From Alterinioella sp963975135 (lineage in GTDB: Bacteria; Pseudomonadota; Alphaproteobacteria; Rhodobacterales; Rhodobacteraceae), in assembly GCA_963975135.1 (NCBI GenBank), contig CAXBGQ010000191.1, forward strand, positions 1 to 6,286: a stretch of 6,286 bases of DNA. The letters are read 5' to 3'. The notes under the pieces were generated by a model. That model saw only the letters and a program-made list of their open reading frames with translations, was not told where the DNA came from and made no database searches. This document shows, one piece after another, positions 1-5,026 of this stretch (positions are counted from its first letter, which is position 1; every line of letters starts with the position of its first letter). Position numbers and translations under genes: made by a program.

Positions 1-1
1 C

Positions 2-226
2 TACCAGATCACGCTTGGCGGCGACGGCACCGAGGATGCGGTGATCGGCACCCGCACCGGCCCCGGTTTTTCCTATGACCAGATCGTGCCCGCGGTCGAG
101 CGCATCGTGATGGCCTATCTGAACCTGCGCACGGATGCGGATGAGACCTTCCTGCAAACCTACAAGCGCCTCGGCATGGAGCCGTTCAAATCAGCGCTCT
201 ATACGGAGACAACCCGTGCCGCTTGA
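2..226 (+). CDS. cysI: Sulfite/nitrite reductase (hemoprotein), C-terminal fragment
   Basis: Only the last 74 residues are present; the 5' part lies before the window. The reading frame is open from base 2 and ends at TGA 224-226. The fragment opens with YQITLGG and continues with a GPGFSYDQIVPAVERIV stretch and a KRLGMEPFKSALY end. This is the usual C-terminal tail of the siroheme/[4Fe-4S] nitrite/sulfite reductase family, after the cluster-binding cysteines. Family members carry out the six-electron reduction of sulfite to sulfide (or nitrite to ammonia) in the cytoplasm. Sulfite reductase is preferred because cysH and a DUF934 gene follow directly and fpr lies close by. The catalytic residues are outside the window, so the substrate cannot be checked here. 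The stop overlaps the next gene by 11 bp. Confidence 0.9.
   Translation, partial: YQITLGGDGTEDAVIGTRTGPGFSYDQIVPAVERIVMAYLNLRTDADETFLQTYKRLGMEPFKSALYTETTRAA
205..208 (+). promoter_or_regulatory. Shine-Dalgarno of cysH, decides the GTG start
   Basis: GGAG at 205-208 lies 7 nt before GTG 216. It sits inside the end of cysI and supports the GTG start over the in-frame ATG at 135, which would add 27 residues unlike the family and overlap cysI by 92 bp. Confidence 0.7.
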
Positions 227-965
227 CGCCCCCTTTGGCCCCCTTGCCGACTGGGTCGCGGCGTTGAATGACCGTTACCGGCACCATTCGGCGACGGCGG
301 TGATGCAACGTGCCCTGTCGGACCCCGATCTGGGGCGCATCGCGCTGGTCTCCTCCTTCGGGGCGGAATCGGTGGTGCTGCTGCACATGGTCTCGGTCAT
401 CGACAAGGCCACACCGGTGTTGTTCATCGACACCAACATGCTGTTTCCCGAGACGCTGAGCTATCAGCGCGAGGTTGCCGACCATCTGGGCCTGAGCGAT
501 ATGCGCATCATCCATGCCAGCAAGATCGCTACCATCACCGGCGACCCCGACGCCACCCTGCATCGGCGCGACACCGATGCCTGCTGCGATCTGCGCAAGG
601 TGCGCCCGATGGAAGCCGCACTGGCCCCGTTCGACAGCTGGATCACGGGGCGCAAACGGTTTCAGTCGGGCAGCCGCGCGGCGCTGGAATTTTTCGAGAC
701 CGAAGGCGACTTGCGCATCAAGATCAACCCGCTGGCGCATTGGGAGCCTCAGGATGTTCAGGATTACATGATCAATAACCGCCTGCCGCGTCACCCCCTG
801 GTGGCCAGGGGCTACCTTTCCATCGGATGCGCGCCTTGCACATCGCCCGTCGCCCCCGGTGCCGATCCCCGATCGGGCCGCTGGCAGGGTGAGGACAAGG
901 AAGAATGCGGCATCCATTTCATCGACGGGCGCATCGTGCGTGGGCCCCTGAAACACGCCTCCTGA
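216..965 (+). CDS. cysH: Assimilatory (P)APS reductase, [4Fe-4S] type
   Basis: This 249-residue protein reduces adenylyl-sulfate (APS) or phosphoadenylyl-sulfate (PAPS) to sulfite in the cytoplasm, using thioredoxin or glutathione. The PP-loop that binds the nucleotide is SSFGAES at residues 46-52, followed by FIDTNMLFPET at 70-80. The cysteines are paired as CC at 123-124 and CAPC at 205-208. That pattern ligates a [4Fe-4S] cluster and is typical of bacterial APS reductases; the E. coli PAPS type lacks it. GRKRFQS at 145-151 is the substrate-binding Arg region. EECGIH at 229-234 carries the catalytic Cys231. The size matches the family. The GTG start at 216 has a good Shine-Dalgarno and overlaps the cysI stop by 11 bp, which suggests translational coupling. 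APS rather than PAPS as substrate is inferred from the cysteine pattern. Confidence 0.95.
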   Translation: MPLDAPFGPLADWVAALNDRYRHHSATAVMQRALSDPDLGRIALVSSFGAESVVLLHMVSVIDKATPVLFIDTNMLFPETLSYQREVADHLGLSDMRIIHASKIATITGDPDATLHRRDTDACCDLRKVRPMEAALAPFDSWITGRKRFQSGSRAALEFFETEGDLRIKINPLAHWEPQDVQDYMINNRLPRHPLVARGYLSIGCAPCTSPVAPGADPRSGRWQGEDKEECGIHFIDGRIVRGPLKHAS

Positions 966-978
966 GAAAGGAAACGCC

Positions 979-1380
979 ATGAAAGACCTCGTTACCGAAG
1001 CCGCGCTCAGCGCCGTCCTGATCACCGATGCCGGGTTTGCGCCCGATACCGGCCCTGCCCCGCTGGATCTCGCGCCCGATGCCGATCTGGCGGCGCTGGC
1101 TCCGAATCTGTCCGGCATCCCGGCCATTCGCATCCCGTTTGCCAGCTTCGCCGATGGCCGTGGCTTCACGCTGGCGCGCCGGTTGCGGCTGATGGGCTAC
1201 GCCGGGCATTTGCGCGCCGCCGGGCATGTGCTGGCCGATCAATACGCCATGGCGCGGCGGTCGGGCTTTGACGCGGTGGAAATTTCCGCCGATCTGGCCG
1301 CGCGTCAGCCCGAAGATCACTGGCGCGCCCGGGCCGATTGGCGCGCCCATGACCACCGCGCAAGGCTGATGGCGGCCTGA
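979..1380 (+). CDS. DUF934 protein of the sulfur assimilation operon
   Basis: This 133-residue protein belongs to the DUF934 family (PF06073), recognised from FADGRGFTLARRLR at residues 57-70 and the following GYAGHLRAAGHVLADQ and RRSGFDAVEI stretches (73-88, 93-102). Family members are small cytoplasmic proteins almost always coded next to sulfite reductase and cysH. Their biochemical role is not settled; a helper of sulfite reductase is a common guess from context. No signal peptide, membrane segment or metal-binding cysteines are visible; the protein has no Cys at all. The N-terminal 50 residues are Ala/Pro/Asp rich and poorly conserved in appearance. AAGGAA at 968-973 lies 5 nt before the ATG, and the gap to cysH is only 13 nt, so the two are very probably co-transcribed. 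Confidence 0.9.
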   Translation: MKDLVTEAALSAVLITDAGFAPDTGPAPLDLAPDADLAALAPNLSGIPAIRIPFASFADGRGFTLARRLRLMGYAGHLRAAGHVLADQYAMARRSGFDAVEISADLAARQPEDHWRARADWRAHDHRARLMAA

Positions 1381-1451
1381 GCCCCCTTTTCCTGACCGAG
1401 ATCAAAGACTAGACAGAAGGTGCGGTTTACCGACAGGCCGCAATAATTGAC

Positions 1452-2300
1452 ATGACCGAGCAATCCCCCGTGACCCAAGCCACCGCCGTAAAAGTGCCGA
1501 CCCTGCCCGACGCCCAGACCGTGACCGAGGTCAGGCACTGGACCGACCGCCTGTTCTCCTTTCGCGTAACGCGGCCCGCATCGCTGCGGTTCCGGTCGGG
1601 GGAGTTTGTGATGATCGGCCTGATGGGCGAGGCTGACCCCAAGACGGGCAAGCAAAAACCGCTGCTGCGCGCCTATTCCATCGCCTCGCCAAGTTGGGAT
1701 GAGGAATTGGAGTTCTATTCGATCAAGGTGCAGGACGGCCCGCTGACCAGCCGCCTGCAACATATCCGGCCGGGCGATGAGATCATCCTGCGCCCCAAGC
1801 CGGTGGGCACGCTGGTCCATGACGCGCTGTTGCCGGGCAAACGGATCTGGTTTTTCGCCACCGGCACCGGCTTTGCGCCCTTCGCCAGCCTCCTGCGCGA
1901 CCCGCAGACCTATGAGGATTACGATGAGGTGATCATCACCCATACCTGCCGCGAGGTGGGCGAGCTTGCCTATGGCGCGGAGTTGATCGAGAGCATCCGC
2001 AACGATGACATGCTGGCCGAACTGATCGGCGAGGGCTTTGCCGACAAGATCCGCTATTACCCCACAACCACCCGCGAAGAGAGCCCCAAGATGGGCCGCA
2101 TCACCGATCTGATGCGTTCGGGTGAGGCATTCGCCGATCTCGGCGTTGCCCCCATCACCCCCGAGACCGACCGCGCCATGATCTGCGGCAACCTCGCCTT
2201 CAACCTTGAGCTGAAGGAGATGCTGGAGGAGTTCGGGCTGGAGGAAGGGGCCAATTCCCGGCCCGCGCAATATGTGGTGGAAAAGGCGTTTCTCGACTGA
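1452..2300 (+). CDS. fpr: Ferredoxin-NADP(+) reductase, Rhodobacter type
   Basis: This 282-residue flavoenzyme exchanges electrons between NADPH and ferredoxin or flavodoxin in the cytoplasm. The FAD domain carries RAYSIASP at residues 73-80, with YSIKVQDGPLTS nearby (89-100). The NADP domain carries ATGTGFAPFASLLRD from 136 and MICGN at 243-247. The protein ends in YVVEKAFLD. As recalled, Rhodobacter capsulatus FPR has a comparable AFVG extension after the aromatic position, so this is the bacterial subclass with an extended tail. Next to cysI/cysH its likely job is to supply reduced ferredoxin to sulfite reductase, though the enzyme family also serves oxidative stress and nitrogen fixation. 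The start is less certain: no Shine-Dalgarno lies at normal distance from ATG 1452, and the in-frame GTG at 1470 is no better. The 71-nt gap after DUF934 includes a small TGCGG/CCGCA inverted repeat (1421-1442) and no clear terminator, so co-transcription is possible. Confidence 0.96.
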   Translation: MTEQSPVTQATAVKVPTLPDAQTVTEVRHWTDRLFSFRVTRPASLRFRSGEFVMIGLMGEADPKTGKQKPLLRAYSIASPSWDEELEFYSIKVQDGPLTSRLQHIRPGDEIILRPKPVGTLVHDALLPGKRIWFFATGTGFAPFASLLRDPQTYEDYDEVIITHTCREVGELAYGAELIESIRNDDMLAELIGEGFADKIRYYPTTTREESPKMGRITDLMRSGEAFADLGVAPITPETDRAMICGNLAFNLELKEMLEEFGLEEGANSRPAQYVVEKAFLD

Positions 2301-2324
2301 AATCGGTCCAATTTGATGGGCAAT

Positions 2325-2360
2325 GAGGGCGGTCCTGTCGGGCCGCCCTCGTTTATTTTC
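2325..2360 (+). terminator. Intrinsic terminator 1 after fpr
   Basis: GAGGGCGG (2325-2332) pairs perfectly with CCGCCCTC (2343-2350). The stem can extend inward through a T-G and two C-G pairs to a TGTC loop (2336-2339). It is followed by GTTTATTTTC. It lies 24 nt past the fpr stop and reads on the + strand. Confidence 0.85.
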
Positions 2361-2377
2361 GTGCCGACAGGTTTTTT
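2334..2377 (+). terminator. Alternative terminator 2, interlocked with terminator 1
   Basis: CCTGTCGG (2334-2341), which lies in the loop of terminator 1, is a perfect 8-bp complement of CCGACAGG (2364-2371). The downstream arm is followed directly by six T (2372-2377). It can act as a second terminator if the first arm is free, or pair with the loop as a pseudoknot. The pairing is seen in the sequence; its use in the cell is inferred. Confidence 0.5.
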
Positions 2378-2463
2378 CCACAATCGGGCTTTTGGCGCTG
2401 GATGAAGAAACGGCGCCGCCATATCGGGCTGGCGGCCTTTGCCTGATCCGGCAACGATCTCAA

Positions 2464-2498
2464 CAAAAAAAGGGCGCGCCTTTGATTTAGCGCGCCCC
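2464..2498 (-). terminator. Intrinsic terminator of infC
   Basis: On the - strand, GGGCGCGC (2497-2490) and its complement (2479-2472) form an 8-bp perfect GC stem around a 10-nt loop. Seven T follow (complement of A 2465-2471). It lies about 140 nt past the infC stop, after the duplicated gene end, and closes the infC transcript against the convergent fpr operon. Confidence 0.88.
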
Positions 2499-2522
2499 AT
2501 TTACATTTCGTTGAGATGTGAC

Positions 2523-2567
2523 AGGCCTATTTCGCCGGTCCGATCATCATCACCATCTGACGGCCTT
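2523..2567 (-). repeat. Downstream copy of the infC 3' end
   Basis: These 45 bases match 2635-2679 at 44 positions, with one mismatch (2539 versus 2651), at a fixed offset of 112 bp. Read on the - strand the copy codes GRQMVMMIGPAK and a TAG stop, exactly as in infC, but in the +1 frame relative to the gene. The single difference is a silent Gly codon change (GGG to GGA). Confidence 0.9.
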
Positions 2568-2570
2568 GCA

Positions 2571-2594
2571 GGGGTCTGCGACCCGCAGACACCC
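2571..2594. other. Stem-loop between the two infC tail copies
   Basis: GTCTGCG (2574-2580) pairs with CGCAGAC (2584-2590) around an ACC loop. GGG (2571-2573) pairs with CCC (2592-2594) across one bulged A (2591). No T tract follows on either strand, so it does not look like a terminator; it may protect or shape the infC 3' UTR (inference). Confidence 0.5.
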
Positions 2595-2634
2595 CAACCG
2601 GCAGTCCTATGCATCGCAAAGGATGAGAGGTGGA

Positions 2635-2679
2635 AGGCCTATTTCGCCGGCCCGATCATCATCACCATCTGACGGCCTT
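2635..2679 (-). repeat. Upstream copy of the repeat: true end of infC
   Basis: This copy contains the last codons and the stop of infC in the gene's own frame. See the partner copy at 2523-2567. Similarity stops sharply on both sides, apart from the short TG(G/C)AAGGCC at the edge. Confidence 0.9.
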
Positions 2680-3181
2680 CCATCTTCGGCATGTTCTCGA
2701 TCTTGCCGACATCCTCGACATCCGCCGCCACCCGTTCCAGCAATTCGCGGCCCAGGTTCTGGTGCGCCATTTCGCGGCCCTTGAACCGCAGCGTCACCTT
2801 GACCTTATCGCCAGCTTCCAGGAACCGGAACACGTTGCGCATCTTGACGTCATAATCATGCGTATCGGTGTTGGGGCGGAACTTGACCTCTTTGACCTCG
2901 ATGGTCTTTTGCTTTTTCCGGGCCTCGGATTCGCGCTTTTGCTGTTCGTATTTGAACTTGCCGAAATCCATGATCTTGCACACGGGCGGTTCGGCATTGG
3001 GTGAAATTTCGACCAGGTCCAACCCGGCCTCGGCGGCCATATCCATGGCACGCGCGGGGGTAACCACCCCGACGTTTTCACCTTCTGCGCCAATAAGGCG
3101 AATTTCTGTGGACCGGATGCGTTCATTGACGCGGGGGCCGGTATCGCGCTGTGGAGGCGCGTTATGAGGTCTGCGGGCTAT
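2639..3181 (-). CDS. infC: Translation initiation factor IF-3, ATA start
   Basis: This 180-residue protein binds the 30S ribosomal subunit, keeps 50S away and checks the start codon and initiator tRNA. The N-domain includes RVNERIRSTEIRLIGAEGE (residues 17-35) and ARAMDMAAEAGLDLVEISP. PPVCKIMDFGKFKYEQQ marks the start of the linker, a charged Arg/Lys/Glu helix follows, and the C-domain holds EVKFRPNTDTHDYDVK and LRFKGREMAH. All are hallmarks of IF-3. The conserved start IARRPHNAPPQRDTGPRVNE begins at ATA (3181-3179). There is no ATG, GTG or TTG in frame between the upstream TAA and the GTG at 3067, which would cut off 38 residues including the family signature. Non-AUG starts are known for infC (AUU in E. 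coli) and allow IF-3 to repress its own translation. No rpmI-rplT follows, unlike in E. coli; the gene appears to be transcribed alone. Confidence 0.95.
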   Translation of the reverse strand: MARRPHNAPPQRDTGPRVNERIRSTEIRLIGAEGENVGVVTPARAMDMAAEAGLDLVEISPNAEPPVCKIMDFGKFKYEQQKRESEARKKQKTIEVKEVKFRPNTDTHDYDVKMRNVFRFLEAGDKVKVTLRFKGREMAHQNLGRELLERVAADVEDVGKIENMPKMEGRQMVMMIGPAK

Positions 3182-3189
3182 CGGCGAAT

Positions 3190-3196
3190 TCCTTCT
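3190..3196 (-). promoter_or_regulatory. Shine-Dalgarno of infC, supports the ATA start
   Basis: On the - strand AGAAGGA lies 8 nt before ATA 3181. Strength and spacing are both good. No other start codon, standard or not, is placed as well relative to it. Confidence 0.8.
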
Positions 3197-3217
3197 GTTG
3201 CCACCAAGATTTGGGCA

Positions 3218-3246
3218 AAATTACCCCCGCGCACCGCAAGGTTCAA
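3218..3246 (-). promoter_or_regulatory. Possible infC promoter
   Basis: On the - strand TTGAAC (3246-3241) and TAATTT (3223-3218) are separated by 17 nt and would start transcription about 30 nt before the ATA. Matches to consensus are only 4/6 and 3/6, so this is a tentative call. Confidence 0.3.
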
Positions 3247-3366
3247 GGCGAATCCCCGCCGGTTTGACAATGAATGCCGCAGGCGATGGTCGGTTTGCGT
3301 TGCACTAACCTAAAATGGGGCTTAATTGAGGCCGCAAAAGCGATTTCATTCAAGTCTGGAGACCCC
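3247..3366. other. Divergent upstream region, promoter of the membrane protein not resolved
   Basis: A perfect TTGACA lies at 3264-3269 on the + strand, but no -10 box follows at the right distance. TAAAAT (3311-3316) and a TTGCAC/TTAATT pair with 17-nt spacing (3300-3328) are weak alternatives. The region is richer in A+T than its surroundings, as expected for a divergent promoter region. Confidence 0.35.
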
Positions 3367-4104
3367 ATGTCACGTTCGCTGATCATTATCATCGCCCTGG
3401 CCGCCATTGCCGCCATTGTCTATTTCATGAGCCCGCTCAGCCAGGACGCCGAAGCGCCCATGCCCGCCGTCGAAGAGGTGATGGAGGAAGCGGAGGCCGT
3501 AGAAGAATCGGTAGAGGAAGCGGCAGAAGAAGCCGCAGAGGAAGCCGAAAGCGCGGTTGAGGAAGTCATGGAGACCGTGACCGAAGAAGCCGCCGAGGCC
3601 ATGGACACCGTCGCAGAGGGCGTCGAGAACGCCGTTGAGGCCGTGACCGAGGGTGAGGCCGATCTGTCCGAAGCAGCCGCAGGCGTTGCGGAGGCTGTCA
3701 CCGAAGGCGCTGCGGAGGCGGTCGAAGGCGTCGCGGAAACGGTTGTCGAAGGGGCCACCGAGGCGGTCGAGGCCGTTACCGATACCGTGACCGGACAGGC
3801 TGCTGAAGCGGTCGAAACCGTGACCGGAACCACTACGGAGACCGTGGTCGAAGCCACTACGGAGACCGTGGTCGAAGCCACTACGGAGACCGTGGCCGAA
3901 GCCGCCACAGCCGCCGCCGATCCCGCCACAGTGCTCAGCGTTGATGGCTTTGACGCCGACGCGGCCCTGGCGCTGGTTTCCGGATCTGACGGTTTGTCCG
4001 ACATCTCGCGCGCCGCCCTGTCGGCCGCGGTCGAACAGGCCCGCAACGACCCCGCATTGGTGGGCGAAGTTGTGACCCGCCTGCGCGCCGCACTGGGTCT
4101 GTGA
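3367..4104 (+). CDS. Acidic repetitive single-pass membrane protein, unknown function
   Basis: I do not recognise this 245-residue protein. It starts MSRS, followed by one hydrophobic helix (about residues 5-21) with Arg before and acids after, so it is probably a membrane anchor with the rest in the periplasm. Residues 35-184 are built almost only of Glu, Ala, Val, Thr and Gly in patterns such as EAVEAV, which suggests a long amphipathic helix or coiled coil, similar in texture to apolipoprotein or LEA-like proteins. Residues 155-178 are three 8-residue units of the type ATTETVVE. The C-terminus (about 185-245, from DPATVLSVDGFDADAALAL) looks like a compact helical domain with normal composition. 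There is no cysteine. The ATG at 3367 is chosen because GGAG (3358-3361) lies 5 nt before it and the hydrophobic helix follows; an in-frame ATG at 3274 would add an odd 31-residue lead. It has its own terminator and is probably transcribed alone. Confidence 0.8.
   Translation: MSRSLIIIIALAAIAAIVYFMSPLSQDAEAPMPAVEEVMEEAEAVEESVEEAAEEAAEEAESAVEEVMETVTEEAAEAMDTVAEGVENAVEAVTEGEADLSEAAAGVAEAVTEGAAEAVEGVAETVVEGATEAVEAVTDTVTGQAAEAVETVTGTTTETVVEATTETVVEATTETVAEAATAAADPATVLSVDGFDADAALALVSGSDGLSDISRAALSAAVEQARNDPALVGEVVTRLRAALGL
3829..3900 (+). repeat. Three tandem 24-bp repeats in the coding region
   Basis: Units at 3829-3852, 3853-3876 and 3877-3900 are near identical. Unit 1 differs from unit 2 only at its first base (ACC versus GCC), and unit 3 only at one base (GCC versus GTC). 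Each codes eight residues (ATTETVVE type), so copy changes keep the frame. The near identity at silent positions points to recent expansion. Confidence 0.95.
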
Positions 4105-4144
4105 ACCCTTCCGGCCCCGCGCCGGACCGGACCCGGTTGTTTTT

Positions 4145-4184
4145 CGCCCCCGCGCCCTGACTGGGTCGCGGGGGCGTTTTTGTT
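4145..4184 (+). terminator. Strong intrinsic terminator after the membrane protein gene
   Basis: CGCCCCCGCG (4145-4154) pairs perfectly with CGCGGGGGCG (4167-4176), with possible CCC/GGG pairing inside the loop. TTTTTGTT follows from 4177. It acts on the + strand only, as the - strand lacks a T tract after the stem. Confidence 0.92.
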
Positions 4185-4197
4185 TGCCTTGCGGCCA

Positions 4198-4253
4198 ATG
4201 GGTCTCCGATCTGCAGCGGCCCATCGGGCAGCAGTTCGTGCCCGGATGGTTTT
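4198..4253 (+). promoter_or_regulatory. tupBCA leader with two competing stem-loops
   Basis: Stem A pairs 4198-4204 with 4218-4224 (7 bp, one G-T). Stem B pairs CCATCGGGCA (4221-4230) with TGCCCGGATGG (4239-4249), 10 bp with one bulged G, and is followed by TTTT (4250-4253). The two share bases 4221-4224, so only one can form in full. That layout would fit an attenuator or ligand-sensing leader. No match to a known riboswitch class was recognised, and no good promoter was found between 4185 and the gene. Confidence 0.4.
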
Positions 4254-4318
4254 CGGTCGCATTCTGACCTACGCTGCCGCCGCCGCCCGCGCCATTCTGG
4301 GGCCGAGAAAGGTCTGCC

Positions 4319-5026
4319 ATGCCCACGTTTTCCGACAGTATCCTGACCGCGCTCGGCCTGATTGCCTCGGCCGATTCCGATCTGCTTGAGATCGTGGCAC
4401 TGTCGCTCAGGGTTTCGCTCAGCGCGGTGTTTCTGGCCACATTGATCGGCCTGCCGCTTGGCGCGGCCCTGGCGGTCTTTCGGTTTCCGGGCCGCGGCGC
4501 GCTGGTGGTTCTGGTCAATGCGCTGATGGGTTTGCCGCCGGTGGTGGTCGGGTTGGTGGTCTATCTGACCTTCTCGGCCTCGGGGCCGCTTGGTGTGTTG
4601 GGCTTTCTCTATACGCCCGCCGCGATGATCGTGGCGCAAACGGTGCTGGTCACGCCCATCATCGCGGCGCTGTCACGCTCTACGCTCAGCGACCTTCTGG
4701 GCGAATATGACGAAACCCTGCGCGTTCTTGGTGCCACCCGGCTGGATGTCATTGCAACGCTGTTGTGGGACGCCCGGTTTTCGCTGGCCACCGCGCTGTT
4801 GGCCGGGCTTGGCCGGGCCTTGGCCGAGGTCGGCGCCGTGATGCTGGTGGGCGGCAATATCGACCATGTTACGCGGGTCATGACCACCGCCATCGCGCTG
4901 GAGACCTCGCGCGGGGCGCTGCCGCTGGCGCTTGGCCTCGGCATGGTGCTGCTGTTGATAACGCTGGTTCTGAACGCGGTCGTGCTTGGCCTGCGCGGCC
5001 GGTTGGAGGCCCATGCCCATGCCTGA
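4319..5026 (+). CDS. tupB: Tungstate ABC transporter permease
   Basis: This 235-residue inner-membrane protein forms the channel of a tungstate importer. Hydrophobic segments lie at roughly residues 26-53, 60-84, 100-118, 155-178 and 203-225. The cytoplasmic loop that contacts the ATPase is EYDETLRVLGATRLDVI (129-145), the EAA motif with Gly138. The stretch EVGAVMLVGGNI (170-181) followed by TRVMTTAIALETSRG (185-199) is characteristic of TupB/WtpB-type oxyanion permeases. AAAGG (4308-4312) lies 6 nt before the ATG. The stop overlaps tupC. Assignment to tungstate rather than molybdate rests mainly on the TupA sequence downstream. Confidence 0.92.
   Translation: MPTFSDSILTALGLIASADSDLLEIVALSLRVSLSAVFLATLIGLPLGAALAVFRFPGRGALVVLVNALMGLPPVVVGLVVYLTFSASGPLGVLGFLYTPAAMIVAQTVLVTPIIAALSRSTLSDLLGEYDETLRVLGATRLDVIATLLWDARFSLATALLAGLGRALAEVGAVMLVGGNIDHVTRVMTTAIALETSRGALPLALGLGMVLLLITLVLNAVVLGLRGRLEAHAHA
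5005..5009 (+). promoter_or_regulatory. Shine-Dalgarno of tupC, decides between two ATGs
   Basis: GGAGG lies 9 nt before ATG 5019 but only 3 nt before ATG 5013. The latter is too close for good initiation, so ATG 5019 is preferred. The site lies inside the end of tupB. Confidence 0.65.

Larger units (their letters stand above)
2378..2638. other. Convergent intergenic region between fpr and infC
   Basis: No credible gene lies between the fpr terminators and the infC stop. The stretch holds a weak GCCGCC/GGCGGC inverted repeat (2415-2436), the infC terminator (2465-2498), a second copy of the infC 3' end (2523-2567) and a hairpin (2571-2594). Short + strand open frames here read His-rich stretches only because they run antisense through the repeated infC tail. 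Confidence 0.6.

Noticed and set aside
186..1169. 327-codon - strand open frame opposite cysH and DUF934
   Set aside because: It is the antisense shadow of two well-identified genes with clear motifs; its product has no recognisable features.
1447..1452. TTGACA overlapping the fpr start codon
   Set aside because: A promoter from this box would start inside fpr; no -10 follows at a sensible distance.
314..2371. The 8-mer CCTGTCGG/CCGACAGG recurs at 314, 1430, 2334, 2364 and also at 4017
   Set aside because: Copies inside cysH and the membrane protein gene are Leu-Ser codon pairs in coding DNA. Only the 2334/2364 pair has the spacing and T tract to mean something, so no shared operator is claimed.
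1317..2381. 354-codon - strand open frame opposite fpr
   Set aside because: Antisense shadow of a clear ferredoxin-NADP reductase gene, common in GC-rich DNA.
2439..3004. Overlapping + strand open frames with His-rich DHHHHLTA stretches that appear twice
   Set aside because: The His runs are the antisense reading of the Met/Ile codons in the duplicated infC tail, not a metal-binding protein.
3274..3366. Upstream ATG extension of the membrane protein
   Set aside because: It would add 31 residues before the membrane anchor, lacks a Shine-Dalgarno, and covers the likely promoter region.
3370..4518. Very long - strand open frame (382 codons) and a second one (280 codons) opposite the acidic membrane protein
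   Set aside because: They mirror the GC-rich repeated codons of the + strand gene, give low-complexity Gly/His or Ser/Thr/Val products with no family features, and cross a terminator and the start of tupB.
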